Numbered from the stretch's first letter, positions 9,729 to 21,660 are shown. The stretch: 64,000 nt of DNA from Gammaproteobacteria bacterium (GCA_016200485.1 JACQEP010000005.1:1-64000); one strand, 5' to 3'. A program made the numbers and translations. The notes: a model not told the origin generated them from the sequence alone.

Positions 9729-9832
9729 ACTTACATAACCTCGCGGCTGCATGCTGACTCACTCTGCCGGAAACCGGCCCCCCGGGGTGGGGAGAGATGA
9801 TCCTTTTTACTCCCCCACTCAACTAGTAACTT
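9729..9832 (-). promoter_or_regulatory. Structured leader region of csp
   Basis: Two potential hairpins lie on the minus strand upstream of the csp start: GCCGG/CCGGC with a CCCC/GGGG extension at about 9772-9798, and GTGGGGGAG pairing with CTCCCCAC at about 9795-9828. Cold-shock genes often have long structured leaders. I see no strong promoter. The rest of this 389-bp gap to clpS (9833-10095) is purine-rich and shows nothing I can name. Confidence 0.35.
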
Positions 9833-10098
9833 TTGACCAAAAACGCCGATTAGTCAAGGGATTGAAATTCATATGGTTTCTAAGGGGATATCAAAAAGGT
9901 GAAGTTAAAGGAAAGTGTGAAAACTGCCGATTAACTAATTAAGGGGATGCGAGAGCGTTTCAGATCAGGGAATCGGAAGCGTGTTCTGCTGTGAAACCCA
10001 AGGAAGGGCAAGGGAAAAACTGCCTATTTCCCACGCAAGATGCAACGGGAAATAAAGTGGTACGAAGGAAAGTAAGGAAGCTGAGTATGGCGCGGATT

Positions 10099-10107
10099 TG
10101 GTATAAT
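10099..10107 (+). promoter_or_regulatory. Extended -10 promoter directly before clpS
   Basis: TGG-TATAAT is a near-perfect extended -10 element at 10099-10107. The predicted transcription start, about 10114, is only 3-5 nt before the clpS ATG at 10118, which would give a nearly leaderless mRNA. No Shine-Dalgarno sequence precedes the ATG. Confidence 0.55.
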
Positions 10108-10117
10108 TTTCGATGCC

Positions 10118-10435
10118 ATGAGTAAAACACAGCAACAACATGATGACGGTTTAGCGATACAGGAAGCGCGGCCCAAGCTCAAGCGTCCTCCGCTATACAA
10201 GGTATTGTTGTTAAACGACGATTACACGCCAATGGAGTTCGTCGTCCAGGTACTGGAGAGGTTTTTCTCGATGAATCGAGAAAAGGCTACGCAGATTATG
10301 CTGCACGTGCACACCCGAGGGGTGGGCGTCTGTGGAGTATTCTCGCGGGATGTTGCTGAGACCAAAGTGGCTCAAGTCAATGATTTTTCCCGTGAGAACA
10401 AGCATCCGCTGAAGTGCACCATGGAAGAAGCGTAG
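10118..10435 (+). CDS. clpS: ClpS, N-end rule adaptor of ClpA
   Basis: 105 residues, the usual length. ClpS binds N-terminal Leu, Phe, Tyr and Trp and hands these substrates to ClpAP. The core [16 protein letters not shown] (residues 28-43), [11 protein letters not shown] and VAETKV are highly conserved and include the Asn-Asp-Asp of the ligand pocket and the pocket His. Located just before clpA. aat and bpt, which make N-degrons, lie 4 kb downstream. The start lacks a ribosome site and sits against a promoter -10. Confidence 0.96.
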   Translation: MSKTQQQHDDGLAIQEARPKLKRPPLYKVLLLNDDYTPMEFVVQVLERFFSMNREKATQIMLHVHTRGVGVCGVFSRDVAETKVAQVNDFSRENKHPLKCTMEEA

Positions 10436-10484
10436 TCAGGACAAATGGAGTAATGACGGGCGATCGTCGCCGGAGGTGCTTGAT

Positions 10485-12743
10485 ATGTTGAACAAGGAAC
10501 TAGAATTTACCCTGAATCAGGCTTTCCGCGAGGCCAGCGGCAAGCACCATGAATTCATGACCGTTGAGCATCTGCTGCTGGCACTGCTCGATAATCCCGC
10601 TGCGGCAGCTGTACTCCGTGCCTGCGGCGCGGATTTATCCAAACTGAAAGTCGATCTGGTCAGCTTCCTGGATGAAACCACCCCGGTGATCACGGATCGC
10701 GATAGCCGCGAGACCCAGCCGACCCTGGGTTTTCAGCGTGTGCTGCAACGGGCCGTGTTCCATGTCCAAAGCGCAGGTAAAGATGAAGTCTCCGGCGCTA
10801 ACGTGCTGGTCGCGATTTTCGGCGAACCGGATTCGCAAGCCGTTTATTTCATGAGCACCCAGAATATTACGCGCCTGGATATCGTGAACTATATCTCGCA
10901 CGGTATTTCCAAAGTTTCGGGCGATGAAGAAAACGAAGGTTTCTCACATTCGGAAGATGAAGAGGCCGGCACGGGTGAAGCGCCTGCCAAATCACCGCTG
11001 GAAAGTTTTGCTACTAATCTCAATGAACGCGCCCGTCAGGGCAAGATCGATCCGCTGATTGGTCGCGACCATGAGATCGAGCGTACTGTACAAGTCTTGT
11101 GCCGTCGCCGTAAGAATAATCCCCTGTTTGTCGGCGAGGCCGGTGTCGGCAAAACAGCAATGGCCGAAGGCTTGGCGAAGCGGATTATTGAAGGTGATGT
11201 GCCGGAGGTATTGCAGAATGCCACGGTCTATTCACTCGACATGGGCGCTTTGCTGGCAGGGACCAAGTATCGTGGCGATTTTGAAAAACGGCTCAAGGCA
11301 GTATTGGGGCAGTTGAAAAAAGATCCGAGTGCGATTCTGTTCATTGACGAAATTCACACCATCATTGGCGCCGGTGCGGCGTCAGGCGGGGTGATGGATG
11401 CTTCCAACCTGATCAAGCCAGCCCTGGCGTCGGGTGAAATGAAGTGCATGGGCTCGACCACCTACCAGGAATATCGCGGCATCTTTGAGAAAGACCGTGC
11501 CTTGGCGCGTCGTTTCCAAAAGATTGACGTGACTGAGCCGAGCGTGGACGAAGCTACGGAAATTCTCATGGGCCTCAAATCGCGCTTTGAAAGCCATCAT
11601 GCTGTGCGCTATACGCGGCAAGCGATTCGTGCTGCCGTTGAATTGGCGGATCGTTATATTACAGATCGCCATTTGCCGGACAAGGCGATTGACGTGATCG
11701 ACGAGGCGGGTGCCAGACAGCACATATTACCTGTGTCCAAACGCAAGAAGACGATTGGCGTCCACGAAGTCGAAGAAATCATCGCCAAGATGGCGCGGAT
11801 TCCTTCCAAGACCGTGCACAACTCGGATCGCGAACGCCTGCGCACGCTGGAGCGTGATCTGAAGTTGGTGGTGTATGGTCAGGATGAAGCGATTGATACT
11901 CTGGCGACGGCGATTAAGTTATCGCGTTCCGGTTTGGGTCAGGAAGACAAACCTATCGGTTCTTTCCTGTTTGCCGGCCCCACTGGCGTTGGTAAGACTG
12001 AAGTCACTCGCCAGTTGGCGAAGGTGATGGGCATCGAACTGATTCGTTTTGATATGTCTGAATACATGGAACGTCATACGGTATCGCGTTTGATCGGGGC
12101 GCCGCCGGGCTATGTCGGATTTGATCAAGGCGGTTTGTTGACTGAAGCCGTGACCAAAACGCCGCATGCGGTATTGCTGCTCGATGAAATCGAGAAGGCG
12201 CACCCGGATGTCTTTAACTTGCTGCTGCAAGTAATGGATCACGGCACCTTGACGGATAACAATGGCCGTCAGGCAGACTTCCGCAATATCATCATTGTAA
12301 TGACGACCAATGCCGGCGCTTCCGAAACCAGTCGTCGTTCCATTGGTTTTTCGAGCCAGGATCACAGCACGGATGGCATGGAAGCAATCAAACGCCTGTT
12401 CTCACCGGAGTTCCGTAATCGTTTGGATGGCGTGATTCAGTTCAAAGCACTGGATAGCCGTACCATTGCCAGCGTGGTGGATAAATTCATCATCGAACTT
12501 GAATCTCAGCTGGGCGTCAAGAACGTCACGATTGATATCGAGCCAGCGGCGCGCGCCTGGCTGGGCGAACATGGCTTCGATCCTGCGATGGGGGCTCGTC
12601 CTATGGCGCGTGTGATCAAGGAGCACATCAAACGGCCATTGGCTGAGGAGCTGCTCTTCGGCCGACTGGCTGAAGGCGGCCAAGTGCGTATCGGCGTCAA
12701 GGATGGTGAGCTGAGCTTTGAGATAGAGGACGACGAGAAATAA
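10485..12743 (+). CDS. clpA: ClpA, ATPase subunit of the ClpAP protease
   Basis: 752 residues. It unfolds proteins for ClpP. Two N-terminal Clp repeats (1-150) are followed by an acidic linker, AAA-1 with Walker A GEAGVGKT (217-224) and Walker B LFIDEIHT, and AAA-2 with GPTGVGKT and [13 protein letters not shown]. The ATG at 10485 is chosen because GGAGG lies 8 nt before it; a GTG at 10476 overlaps that site. No clpP is in the window, as in E. coli, where clpP is elsewhere. Confidence 0.97.
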   Translation: MLNKELEFTLNQAFREASGKHHEFMTVEHLLLALLDNPAAAAVLRACGADLSKLKVDLVSFLDETTPVITDRDSRETQPTLGFQRVLQRAVFHVQSAGKDEVSGANVLVAIFGEPDSQAVYFMSTQNITRLDIVNYISHGISKVSGDEENEGFSHSEDEEAGTGEAPAKSPLESFATNLNERARQGKIDPLIGRDHEIERTVQVLCRRRKNNPLFVGEAGVGKTAMAEGLAKRIIEGDVPEVLQNATVYSLDMGALLAGTKYRGDFEKRLKAVLGQLKKDPSAILFIDEIHTIIGAGAASGGVMDASNLIKPALASGEMKCMGSTTYQEYRGIFEKDRALARRFQKIDVTEPSVDEATEILMGLKSRFESHHAVRYTRQAIRAAVELADRYITDRHLPDKAIDVIDEAGARQHILPVSKRKKTIGVHEVEEIIAKMARIPSKTVHNSDRERLRTLERDLKLVVYGQDEAIDTLATAIKLSRSGLGQEDKPIGSFLFAGPTGVGKTEVTRQLAKVMGIELIRFDMSEYMERHTVSRLIGAPPGYVGFDQGGLLTEAVTKTPHAVLLLDEIEKAHPDVFNLLLQVMDHGTLTDNNGRQADFRNIIIVMTTNAGASETSRRSIGFSSQDHSTDGMEAIKRLFSPEFRNRLDGVIQFKALDSRTIASVVDKFIIELESQLGVKNVTIDIEPAARAWLGEHGFDPAMGARPMARVIKEHIKRPLAEELLFGRLAEGGQVRIGVKDGELSFEIEDDEK

Positions 12744-12763
12744 TTCGTCGTTCTGCATTTCTC

Positions 12764-12982
12764 TCAGCGGGCGCGAAAGACAATACGGCCCTTGGTTAGG
12801 TCATAGGGGGTCAGCTGCACGGTAACACGGTCCCCCGTCAGGATGCGGATATAGTTCTTGCGCATTTTGCCGGAGATGTGGGCGGTAACGGTGTGCCCAT
12901 TATCCAACTGCACGCGGAACATGGTGTTGGGCAGGGTATCGGTGACCGTGCCTTCCATTTCAATTGCTTCTTCTTTTGCCAT
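12764..12982 (-). CDS. infA: Translation initiation factor IF-1
   Basis: 72 residues, the exact family length. The S1/OB fold sequence [36 protein letters not shown] and GRIVFRAR is nearly identical to E. coli IF-1. It binds the ribosomal A site during initiation. An AAGGAGA site precedes the ATG. Convergent to clpA with 20 bp between stops, as in E. coli; the serW tRNA found there in E. coli is absent here. Confidence 0.98.
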   Translation of the reverse strand: MAKEEAIEMEGTVTDTLPNTMFRVQLDNGHTVTAHISGKMRKNYIRILTGDRVTVQLTPYDLTKGRIVFRAR

Positions 12983-13177
12983 ACTGCCAGCAAGTCTCCT
13001 TTGGTCCATAAGTAAGTGGATTGGTTCAAGCCCGCGTATTTTGCCGTAATTTTTCTTTTAGAGCAAAGGTTCTCTCATTTCTCCAGATGCCTGGCGCGGC
13101 GGGGTTCCGCCGGTGTCCGGGATCGCGTAGCATAAAACCTGGGCAGGGGAGTTCAAGTCAAGAGGAAGTGCTTGATC

Positions 13178-13738
13178 GTGAGTCAGAATGGAGGATTTGT
13201 GCAGGTGCAGGAACGGCTGGTGGCCAGTACCCACCACTATATCGACCGGGCGGGTATCCTGTTTGGACAGCGTTTTGACTTTATCCCGATTCATTTCGAT
13301 CTTAGGGGGGCTATCGCCGGTCGTTATCAGCGACGTTATTTTCAGGCAAGTATTCATTACAATCTCTTGATCGCAACCAATGATTACGATGCATTTGCGG
13401 CGGAAACAGTGCCGCATGAGGTCGCGCATTATATTGTTGATCTGCTTTATCCGCATCGGCGCCTACAACCTCACGGTCGCGAATGGAAACAGGTGATGGT
13501 GGCCTTTGGCATTGAAAAGGCAGCGTCCAGGCATCAATTTGATTTATCCGGCATTTTACTGCGGCGGCAGAAACGGTTTCGCTATTCTTGTAGATGTATC
13601 AAGCAACAACACTGGTTATCGACGACGCGACATAAACGGGTGCTGGATGGCGCACGTTACATCTGCCGAAACTGTCATGGTATCTTGCAGTGGGAGGGAT
13701 GTTTTGCTGATGGCGGTGAAGTGGCTGTGAGTGCATAA
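13178..13738 (+). CDS. sprT: SprT-family zinc metalloprotease-like protein
   Basis: 186 residues from a GTG 9 nt after AGAGGAAG; a TTG six bases earlier is also possible. The zincin motif HEVAH (residues 80-84) with a further His in PHGREW (about 99) and a C-terminal zinc ribbon (Cys138, Cys140, Cys163, Cys166) fit the SprT/Spartan-like family. Bacterial SprT has no firmly known substrate. It lies alone between infA and a convergent lipoprotein gene. Confidence 0.87.
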   Translation: MSQNGGFVQVQERLVASTHHYIDRAGILFGQRFDFIPIHFDLRGAIAGRYQRRYFQASIHYNLLIATNDYDAFAAETVPHEVAHYIVDLLYPHRRLQPHGREWKQVMVAFGIEKAASRHQFDLSGILLRRQKRFRYSCRCIKQQHWLSTTRHKRVLDGARYICRNCHGILQWEGCFADGGEVAVSA

Positions 13739-13747
13739 CACAATAAA

Positions 13748-13781
13748 GAAAAAGCTGACCGATTTCTCGACCAGCTTTTCA
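13748..13781. terminator. Shared terminator between sprT and the lipoprotein gene
   Basis: GAAAAAGCTG and CAGCTTTTC form a stem with AT-rich ends suited to both directions. The minus strand has TTTTTC then TTTATTG after the stem, and the plus strand has CTTTTC. It sits between convergent stops at 13738 and 13815. Confidence 0.65.
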
Positions 13782-13814
13782 ACTGTACTACGTGTGTTGC
13801 TTAGTTGCTCTGTC

Positions 13815-14027
13815 TTACTTAGCAGCTGGAGCAGCAGCGTCAGCAGCAGGAGCGGCAGCGCCGTCGATGCTTTCCATCGGGGCAGCAGCAGCTGGATCAG
13901 CGGCTGGAGCTGGAGCTGGAGCAGCGACTTCTTCAGCAGGAGCAGGAGCAGCGGCTTCTTCCTTCTTGGAGCAACCGATGACCGACAGGGACAACAGGGT
14001 CAGACCGACAACGGCAAATTTACGCAT
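13815..14027 (-). CDS. Small Ala/Pro-rich lipoprotein
   Basis: 70 residues. A lipoprotein signal peptide (MRKFAVVGLTLLSLSVIGC, lipobox Cys19) is followed by KKEE and a low-complexity tail made of Ala, Pro and Glu (repeats of the type APAPAEE and APAADAA). This should be an outer-membrane or inner-membrane anchored, unstructured lipoprotein. The start is the ATG at 14027 after AAGGATAC; an earlier ATG six codons upstream is less likely. The function is unknown. It has its own terminator. Confidence 0.75.
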   Translation of the reverse strand: MRKFAVVGLTLLSLSVIGCSKKEEAAAPAPAEEVAAPAPAPAADPAAAAPMESIDGAAAPAADAAAPAAK

Positions 14028-14205
14028 AGGTGTATCCTTAAACAAATATAATCATCACTGGAGTTAGTCCACAATGCCGCTGTGGCGAAAAACCCACAAT
14101 CGGACTGTGCGGACGTATTCTACAGCGGATTAACACGAGAATCTAGTAATCTTGCGTCTAATTGTAGGAAATTGTTAGAAAATACCCCTTTGACTAAGAA
14201 AGGTA

Positions 14206-14934
14206 TTAGCGGTGGTAAGTCTCCTGCCACATTCCATGTCGAAATATTTCCAAGGGTTGAAACTGATTTTTGTAGGCCATTTTGCGGCAGTCTTTGATCC
14301 AATATCCAAGATATATATAAGGTAATTTTCGACGTAACGCCTCCTGTAGCTGCCACAGGATGGTGTAGGAGCCGAGGCTACGCTGATTGAGCGTGGGTTC
14401 ATAGAAGCTATAGATGGCGGACAGGCCGCTGGGGACATAGTCAGTGACGGCGACGGCCACGAGTCGTTTGCCGAGTCGGAATTCGTGAAATACGGTTTCA
14501 ACGCCGGGGCAGGTCAGAAAGTTGAGGTAGTCTTCCTCGGCGGGATTGTTCATGCTGCTGTCGTCGTGACGCAGTGCCAGGTAACGGCGATAAAGCGCGA
14601 AATGTTCAGGATTGAATTCGGCGGCGGCTGGGTGTTGGGTGAGATCCTGGTTGCGTCGCTGGCAGCGGAGTTGGCTGCGATTGGGGAGAAACCGGTGACT
14701 CGCTACCCGTGCGGGCACGCATTCCTGGCAGCCGTTGCAATGTGGGCGGTAGACGTGGCGGCCACTGCGGCGAAAACCATGATTGAGCAGGGCATCAAAC
14801 AGGGTGGTATTCATGGCCACTGCCGGATCGACCAGCAGGTTGCGGGCGAGTCTGGGCGGCAGATAGCTACAGTCGAAGTCAACGGTAATGTAACAGCGCA
14901 GTGTGTTGAAAAGATCGGTGCTTTGGTCATTCAT
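14206..14934 (-). CDS. bpt: Aspartate/glutamate leucyltransferase Bpt
   Basis: 242 residues. It transfers Leu from Leu-tRNA to proteins with N-terminal Asp or Glu, making them ClpS substrates. N-terminal [12 protein letters not shown] with [13 protein letters not shown] (Cys pairs) and the C-terminal [22 protein letters not shown] are hallmarks of the ATE/Bpt family. I start at the ATG at 14934, which overlaps the end of aat; a TTG at 14973 is also open. Coupled to aat in one operon, and functionally to clpS-clpA. Confidence 0.95.
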   Translation of the reverse strand: MNDQSTDLFNTLRCYITVDFDCSYLPPRLARNLLVDPAVAMNTTLFDALLNHGFRRSGRHVYRPHCNGCQECVPARVASHRFLPNRSQLRCQRRNQDLTQHPAAAEFNPEHFALYRRYLALRHDDSSMNNPAEEDYLNFLTCPGVETVFHEFRLGKRLVAVAVTDYVPSGLSAIYSFYEPTLNQRSLGSYTILWQLQEALRRKLPYIYLGYWIKDCRKMAYKNQFQPLEIFRHGMWQETYHR

Positions 14935-15664
14935 GGCGCAATGTGCCGGAGAGGGGACGGTGATCTGGGTCAAATCTCCAATGGCCGCTGATTGCTGGCA
15001 GTGTGGTGGCGTAGGCGAGCAATTCCACGAAACGCTGACGGTCGATTTCTGTTGCGCCGAGGCTGATGAGATGTGAAGTGGTGACTTGGCAGTCGATCAC
15101 ATGAAAGCCCCAGCGTTGTAATTGTGTGACGAGATAGACAAAGGCGACCTTGGAAGCATCGGTTGCCCGATTGAACATCGACTCGCCAAAGAATACTTTT
15201 CCTAAGGCAATGCCATAGAGTCCGCCGGCCAGCTTTCCATTCTGCCAAGCCTCAACGGAATGTGCCAGTCCCCGGCGATGAAGTTCGCAATAGGCATTAA
15301 TCATTTGCGGGGTAATCCAAGTGCCGTTGTTTGCGTTGCGTGGTGCAGCACAGGCATGAATGACATCGTTGAACGCCTGATCGAGTGTGATTGAGTAGAT
15401 TTCTTTTTTTATGGTTTTGCGGAGGCTGCGTGCAACACGCAGTTGCTCTGGAAATAAAACAGCGCGTGGATTGGGAGACCACCACAAAATGGGTTGGTCT
15501 TCTGAAAACCAGGGGAAAATGCCGTGTTGATAGGCCTTGATGATGCGCTCAGGTTTTAAATCGCCGCCGATGGCGAGTAGGCCATTGGGTTCGCTGAGCG
15601 CGAGTTCCACGGGTGGGAATTCGTAGCTCGCATCACGTGGATTGAGCCAGTAGGGGGCGGTCAT
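14927..15664 (-). CDS. aat: Leucyl/phenylalanyl-tRNA-protein transferase Aat
   Basis: 245 residues. It adds Leu or Phe to proteins starting with Lys or Arg. Motifs [27 protein letters not shown] and [15 protein letters not shown] are all conserved. The start is the ATG at 15664 (MTAPYWLNP); 26 upstream codons are open but Cys-rich and unlike the family. It overlaps bpt by 8 bp. With Bpt, ClpS and ClpA the whole Leu/N-degron pathway, apart from ClpP, lies within 5.5 kb. Confidence 0.96.
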   Translation of the reverse strand: MTAPYWLNPRDASYEFPPVELALSEPNGLLAIGGDLKPERIIKAYQHGIFPWFSEDQPILWWSPNPRAVLFPEQLRVARSLRKTIKKEIYSITLDQAFNDVIHACAAPRNANNGTWITPQMINAYCELHRRGLAHSVEAWQNGKLAGGLYGIALGKVFFGESMFNRATDASKVAFVYLVTQLQRWGFHVIDCQVTTSHLISLGATEIDRQRFVELLAYATTLPAISGHWRFDPDHRPLSGTLRHE

Positions 15665-15754
15665 ATATATAAAGGGAATATAGCTACAACCGTCACAACA
15701 TCGGCAACGAAGATAGGGAAGTTGGCGCGCATCCTTGCGCAACAGGACGCCGAG

Positions 15755-16108
15755 TTATGCTTGCCGTTCGGTAATCAATCCGGCGACATCATATTTGTTG
15801 CTGTCAGCATCGCGAAACACGCGTACTACGGTCATGGTGGCCAGCAGCGGTGGTGTCAGGTCGGTGCCGGGGTGGATTGCGACGTCCAGTTGCTCGCCGA
15901 TATCAACGGCGGCATCGGTGATGAATCGCAGACCGGTGGCGCTGAGGTCTTTGGCTTTGGCACTGTGTTCACTCTTGGAGCTGATGCGACTGAATACGAT
16001 GCGAGCATCGATGTTCATTCGAATGAAGTTACGTTTGTCATCACGACCGATCATCACTAAGTCCCTTGCTCTGTTTGAAACATCGGAATAGAACCTTTCG
16101 AAAGTCAT
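15755..16108 (-). CDS. Single-domain PilZ protein
   Basis: 117 residues from an ATG preceded by AGGGAGGAG. The c-di-GMP binding motifs are visible: basic KRNFIRM (the RxxxR region, about residues 25-31) and DLSATGLRF (about 54-62, D/NxSxxG). A short N-terminal helix precedes the domain. It is probably a c-di-GMP effector. It sits just downstream of trxB on the same strand. A second PilZ domain occurs in the regulator at 29,778. Confidence 0.85.
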   Translation of the reverse strand: MTFERFYSDVSNRARDLVMIGRDDKRNFIRMNIDARIVFSRISSKSEHSAKAKDLSATGLRFITDAAVDIGEQLDVAIHPGTDLTPPLLATMTVVRVFRDADSNKYDVAGLITERQA

Positions 16109-16124
16109 GTCGTAATACTCCTCC

Positions 16125-17099
<975 letters not shown>

Positions 17100-17291
17100 T
17101 CACACTATAGGTTGTGTTTTGCCCGGGGTCCACTACCATACTTGTTGTGGAGCAGGTAAAACTGCATCATAGGGATAATGATAGGGGATGCGGTGAAAAA
17201 GTCTATAGGTGTGAATCCCCAATCGACGCCTCGCATATTCTTGATAGAATGGGCCGAGTGGGGCGGCAATGATTAGCGTTATCGTTGAGTT

Positions 17292-19643
17292 GTGGATGTA
17301 GGAGTTGACAGGCAGTTGGCACAGGCTTCGCAAAAAAGGAATCGATCCATCTTAGGCTCAGGGACACTGACGCGAGGATTACGGGAAGGCGCGCTGTTCA
17401 TTTTCGGGGCAGTGGCGATCTATCTTGCAGTCTCGCTGCTCAGTTATCACACGACTGATCCGGGCTGGTCACGCAGTGGTACGTTGGGGCCCGTCGAAAA
17501 CGCCGGTGGCGTGGTGGGCGCGTGGTTTGCCGATGTCTTTCTTTATCTCTTTGGTTATTTTTCGTATCTCTTCCCGTTGATGGTGGCATATAGCGGCTGG
17601 TTGTTGTTTAAAGGCCGCAAACTCGAACATGCGCCGAATACGCCGGAATTTGGGTTGCGCAGTTTGGGTTTTGCGTTGACGGTGCTTGCCGGATGCGGAT
17701 TGGCGGCGTTGCACTTTGGTTCACCCACCAGCTTGCCGCTGAATGCGGGCGGTATTTTGGGTGATGTCGTGGGCCATGCCTTGGCTGGCAGTTTTAGTTT
17801 TGCCGGGGCGACATTATTTATGTTGGCCCTGTTTCTGGCGGGTGTAACGCTGGCAACGGATTTATCCTGGATTTGGCTGGCGGACGTGATGGGGCGACTG
17901 GCGTTGCGTTTTGCGCAACAAGTAATGCAATGGTACGCCCAGTTGCAGGAATATCTGGCAGCGCGTAAGGCAGCGATGCCGATAGTTGCCACTTCGCCCA
18001 ATATAATGGAGCGTGCAGCACCACCACCTCCGAAAATTGTCGAGCCACGCCCAGCGCCGCGTATTGAAACCGCAGTTGCCAAAATTGAAGTCAGTCCTCG
18101 CGCCGAGAAAGAAAGGCAGCAACCGTTGTTTGCCGCTGATTATTCGAAGCAGGAATTGCCGCCGATCTCGTTGCTGGATGAGGCAACGCCGAGCGGCAAA
18201 GCAATGCCGGCGGAGGCACTGGAAGCCATCTCGCGTCTAGTCGAGTCCCGTCTCAATGACTTCGGTGTTGAGGCTAAGGTGGTGGCAGTGCATCCTGGTC
18301 CCGTCATCACTCGTTTTGAATTGCAGCCGGGCGCGGGTGTCAAGGTCAGTCAGATCAGCAATCTGGCCAAGGATTTGGCGCGCGCGCTGTCGGCAGTGAG
18401 TGTACGTATCGTTGAAGTGATTCCGGGCAAATCCGTGGTCGGTCTGGAAATCCCGAATGAACATCGCGAGATCGTGCGTTTGAGTGAATTGGTGCGATCC
18501 AAACAATATGATGATTCGCCGTCGCCGCTGACCTTGGTGATGGGTAAAGATATTGGCGGTCATCCCATCGTCGCCGATCTGGGCAAGATGCCGCATTTGC
18601 TGGTGGCGGGTACTACGGGGTCCGGTAAATCGGTGGCGATCAATGCCATGATCCTGAGCATGCTCTACAAGGCGACAGCCGAAGAGGTGCGTTTGATCTT
18701 GATCGATCCCAAGATGTTGGAGCTGTCGATTTATGATGGTATTCCACATCTGTTAGCGCCTGTGGTCACTGACATGAAAGAGGCCGCCAATGCCTTGCGC
18801 TGGTGTGTGGTGGAAATGGATCGCCGTTATCGCTTGATGGCAGCGTTGGGCGTGCGCAATATCGCCGGTTATAACCGCAAGGTGAAGGATGCGATCGACG
18901 CCGGTGAGCCGATTCCTGATCCGACAATTAAAGAGCTGGCAGAAGGTGAAGTGCGGCCGACATTAGTGCCCTTGCCTTACATCGTGGTTGTGATCGATGA
19001 ATTGGCCGACATGATGATGGTGGTGGGTAAGAAGGTTGAAGAATTGATTGCACGTCTGGCGCAAAAGGCGCGTGCGTCGGGTATACATCTGCTACTGGCG
19101 ACGCAACGTCCTTCAGTGGATGTATTGACCGGGTTGATCAAGGCCAATATCCCGACGCGTGTCGCCTTCCAGGTGTCTGCCAAGGTGGATTCGCGCACCA
19201 TCCTCGATCAAATGGGCGCCGAGGCACTGTTAGGTCATGGTGACATGCTGTACCTGCCACCAGGTACGGGTGTGCCGATGCGTATTCACGGTGCCTTTGT
19301 TGCCGATCACGAAGTGCATAAAGTGGTGCAGATGCTGAAGCAGAAGGGTGCGCCTGACTATCAGGAAGATATTCTGAGTGGCGTGGATGCTTCGGACTCT
19401 ACTGATCTTTCGGTCATCGATGGTGGTAATGCGGCGGATGAAGATGATCCGCTTTACGATCAAGCCGTGCGAGTCGTCACCGAATCACGGCGGGCATCGG
19501 TATCGGGCGTGCAGCGGCGCTTGAAGGTCGGTTATAACCGCGCCGCGCGTTTAGTTGAAACCATGGAGCGAGCGGGTATCGTTGGGCCGCTGCAATCCAA
19601 CGGTTCACGTGAAGTGTTGGCACCACCCCCACCTAGAGGTTGA
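17292..19643 (+). CDS. ftsK: DNA translocase FtsK
   Basis: 783 residues, shorter than E. coli FtsK because the linker is short. Four membrane segments (residues about 30-195) are followed by a 90-residue Pro/Ala linker, the motor with Walker A GTTGSGKS near 440 and Walker [15 protein letters not shown], and a C-terminal gamma winged helix (from about 710) that reads KOPS sites. It pumps DNA at the septum and activates XerCD. The GTG start at 17292 is uncertain; a TTG at 17318 follows a GGAG. Followed at once by lolA. Confidence 0.95.
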   Translation: MDVGVDRQLAQASQKRNRSILGSGTLTRGLREGALFIFGAVAIYLAVSLLSYHTTDPGWSRSGTLGPVENAGGVVGAWFADVFLYLFGYFSYLFPLMVAYSGWLLFKGRKLEHAPNTPEFGLRSLGFALTVLAGCGLAALHFGSPTSLPLNAGGILGDVVGHALAGSFSFAGATLFMLALFLAGVTLATDLSWIWLADVMGRLALRFAQQVMQWYAQLQEYLAARKAAMPIVATSPNIMERAAPPPPKIVEPRPAPRIETAVAKIEVSPRAEKERQQPLFAADYSKQELPPISLLDEATPSGKAMPAEALEAISRLVESRLNDFGVEAKVVAVHPGPVITRFELQPGAGVKVSQISNLAKDLARALSAVSVRIVEVIPGKSVVGLEIPNEHREIVRLSELVRSKQYDDSPSPLTLVMGKDIGGHPIVADLGKMPHLLVAGTTGSGKSVAINAMILSMLYKATAEEVRLILIDPKMLELSIYDGIPHLLAPVVTDMKEAANALRWCVVEMDRRYRLMAALGVRNIAGYNRKVKDAIDAGEPIPDPTIKELAEGEVRPTLVPLPYIVVVIDELADMMMVVGKKVEELIARLAQKARASGIHLLLATQRPSVDVLTGLIKANIPTRVAFQVSAKVDSRTILDQMGAEALLGHGDMLYLPPGTGVPMRIHGAFVADHEVHKVVQMLKQKGAPDYQEDILSGVDASDSTDLSVIDGGNAADEDDPLYDQAVRVVTESRRASVSGVQRRLKVGYNRAARLVETMERAGIVGPLQSNGSREVLAPPPPRG

Positions 19644-19648
19644 ATACA

Positions 19649-20299
19649 GTGTTTGAGCAAGGATTGTTCTGGTTGCGTCAGTGGTGTCTGGCGGCGGTAT
19701 TGGCTGTAGTTTCTTGTGCGGTGATAGCCGCCGATGCAGCAGAGCCTGTGGCGCGCTTTTTTTCCTCATTTAACGGACTCAAGGCCGATATTGTGCAGTC
19801 GGTTTATGATCAGCGGCATCAGCTGCAACAGGAATTGCACGGTTCGGTGGCCATTCAGCGGCCGGGGAAGTTTCGTTGGAGTTATCAAACGCCGTATGTG
19901 CAGCAGATTGTTGCTGATGGCCGCAAGCTCTGGTTTTATGACGTAGACCTGGAACAGGTTACGGTGAAGCCTCAGGATCAAACCTTGGGTAGCACACCGG
20001 CATCACTCTTGTCGTCGAGCTCGGCATTGAGTGAACAGTTTACTGTCGAAGCTAACGGTCAGCGCGAGGGGTTGACTTGGTTTAAGCTGACGCCTAAAAA
20101 GCAGGATGCCAATGTCGAGCGCATCGCGTTGGCATTTAAGGGTGAGACCTTCAAGCGCCTTGAAGTGATCGATAGTTTTGGTCAGTTGACAGTATTTAGT
20201 TTTGAGAATCTACAACTCAATCCGAAGCTCGATCCTCAGCTCTTCAAATTCACGGCGCCCAAGGGCGTCGATGTGATTGATGAAACCGCAACACAGTGA
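19649..20299 (+). CDS. lolA: Outer-membrane lipoprotein carrier LolA
   Basis: 216 residues from a GTG nine bases after AGAGG; a TTG at 19640 overlapping the ftsK stop is also open. A signal peptide (hydrophobic [19 protein letters not shown]) leads to the mature carrier with the pattern [19 protein letters not shown] and [18 protein letters not shown] typical of LolA. It ferries lipoproteins from LolCDE to the outer membrane through the periplasm. The order ftsK-lolA-rarA is that of E. coli. Confidence 0.93.
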   Translation: MFEQGLFWLRQWCLAAVLAVVSCAVIAADAAEPVARFFSSFNGLKADIVQSVYDQRHQLQQELHGSVAIQRPGKFRWSYQTPYVQQIVADGRKLWFYDVDLEQVTVKPQDQTLGSTPASLLSSSSALSEQFTVEANGQREGLTWFKLTPKKQDANVERIALAFKGETFKRLEVIDSFGQLTVFSFENLQLNPKLDPQLFKFTAPKGVDVIDETATQ

Positions 20300-21617
20300 T
20301 TCATCTGCCACAGGCTGGAAGCCATTGGCTGACCGGATGCGGCCGCGCACGTTGGATGAATACGCCGGGCAGCAGCATCTCGTAGGTCCTGGCAAGCCGC
20401 TACGGCAGGCGATCGAGAGCGACAGACTTCATTCCATGATTTTCTGGGGGCCACCTGGAACCGGCAAGACGACGCTTGCGCGTTTGATTGCCAATCGTGC
20501 CAACGCTCAATTTATCGCTATTTCTGCGGTGCTGGGCAGCGTCAAGGATATCCGCGCCGCTGTGGAGCAGGCGCAACACGTGCGAGAGACGGAGGGACGC
20601 GCAACGGTCTTGTTTGTCGATGAAGTGCATCGTTTCAATAAAGCACAGCAAGATGCCTTTTTGCCTTATGTCGAAAACGGCACCTTTATTTTTATCGGTG
20701 CGACCACGGAAAATCCGTCTTTTGAGCTGAATAATGCGTTACTTTCCCGAGCGCGGGTCTATGTGTTGCGCGCGCTGCAGCCCGAGGATATTCGAGGCAT
20801 TATTGATCGTGCATTGTCAGGCACTGAGCATGGGATCGGAAAACCGCTGAAGATGGCACCTGAATTACGTGATCGTCTGGCTCAGATGGCAGATGGCGAT
20901 GCGCGCCGCGCCTTGAATTTTCTGGAAATTGCCGCTGATCTCGCTGTGCCTACCGAAGATGGCGAAGAAATCACCGAAGAACTACTCAATGAAATCTTGA
21001 GTGGCGGTGCCTTGCGGCGTTTCGACAAGGGCGGCGAGGCGTTTTACGATCAAATCTCCGCGCTGCATAAGTCGGTGCGCGGTTCCAGTCCCGATGCGGC
21101 GTTGTATTGGTATGTGCGCATGATCGACGGTGGCTGTGATCCGCTGTATATCGCACGGCGCGTGGTGCGCATGGCGAGTGAGGATATTGGCAATGCCGAT
21201 CCACGCGCACTCACGCTCGCGCTGGAGGCGTGGGATGTACAGGAACGTCTCGGTAGTCCGGAAGGTGAGTTGGCGATCGCTCAGGCGGTGGTCTACATGG
21301 CCTGTGCGCCGAAGAGTAATGCGGTGTACGTCGCCTTTAATACTGCCATGGCTGACGTGAAACAGCACGGTTCCTATGAAGTCCCTATCCATCTGCGCAA
21401 TGCGCCGACCAAACTGATGAAGGAACTGGGTTACGGCCGCAAATATCGTTACGCCCATGACGAGCCCGAGGCCTATGCCGCAGGCGAAAACTATTTTCCT
21501 GAAGACATGCCGCCACGGCAGTATTATCAGCCGACGCCACGCGGGCTGGAGGGCAAGATCGCCGAGAAACTGGCCCATTTGCGGAAATTGGATGCTAAGT
21601 CCAGAGGTGCCAAGTGA
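20280..21617 (+). CDS. rarA: Replication-associated recombination ATPase RarA (MgsA)
   Basis: 445 residues from the ATG at 20280, inside the last codons of lolA (20-bp overlap). Walker A GPPGTGKT near residue 57, Walker [11 protein letters not shown], sensor ATTENPSFE and a C-terminal RarA domain ([25 protein letters not shown]) are all present. It acts at stalled replication forks. The overlap with lolA suggests translational coupling. Confidence 0.96.
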   Translation: MKPQHSDSSATGWKPLADRMRPRTLDEYAGQQHLVGPGKPLRQAIESDRLHSMIFWGPPGTGKTTLARLIANRANAQFIAISAVLGSVKDIRAAVEQAQHVRETEGRATVLFVDEVHRFNKAQQDAFLPYVENGTFIFIGATTENPSFELNNALLSRARVYVLRALQPEDIRGIIDRALSGTEHGIGKPLKMAPELRDRLAQMADGDARRALNFLEIAADLAVPTEDGEEITEELLNEILSGGALRRFDKGGEAFYDQISALHKSVRGSSPDAALYWYVRMIDGGCDPLYIARRVVRMASEDIGNADPRALTLALEAWDVQERLGSPEGELAIAQAVVYMACAPKSNAVYVAFNTAMADVKQHGSYEVPIHLRNAPTKLMKELGYGRKYRYAHDEPEAYAAGENYFPEDMPPRQYYQPTPRGLEGKIAEKLAHLRKLDAKSRGAK

Positions 21618-21622
21618 TCGGG

Positions 21623-21628
21623 TATAAT
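21623..21628 (+). promoter_or_regulatory. Possible -10 box before crcB
   Basis: A perfect TATAAT lies 38 bp before the crcB start, followed by a small hairpin (CTCGCT...GAGCGAG, 21629-21647). I find no convincing -35. The leader does not resemble the fluoride riboswitch. Confidence 0.35.
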
Positions 21629-21660
21629 CTCGCTATTGATGAGCGAGAATGGGAGCGAGC

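Noticed and set aside
10476-10484. GTG as the clpA start
   Set aside because: It overlaps the GGAGG site, and E. coli ClpA aligns from the ATG at 10485.
12764-13171. tRNA-Ser (serW) between clpA and infA as in E. coli
   Set aside because: The clpA-infA gap is only 20 bp; no tRNA is there or upstream of infA.
13815-14051. Ser-rich frames on the plus strand opposite the lipoprotein
   Set aside because: They are mirror images of the Ala/Pro-rich lipoprotein repeat on the minus strand.
21600-21660. Fluoride riboswitch before crcB
   Set aside because: The leader is too short and lacks the crcB-motif sequence; only a -10 box and a small hairpin are present.
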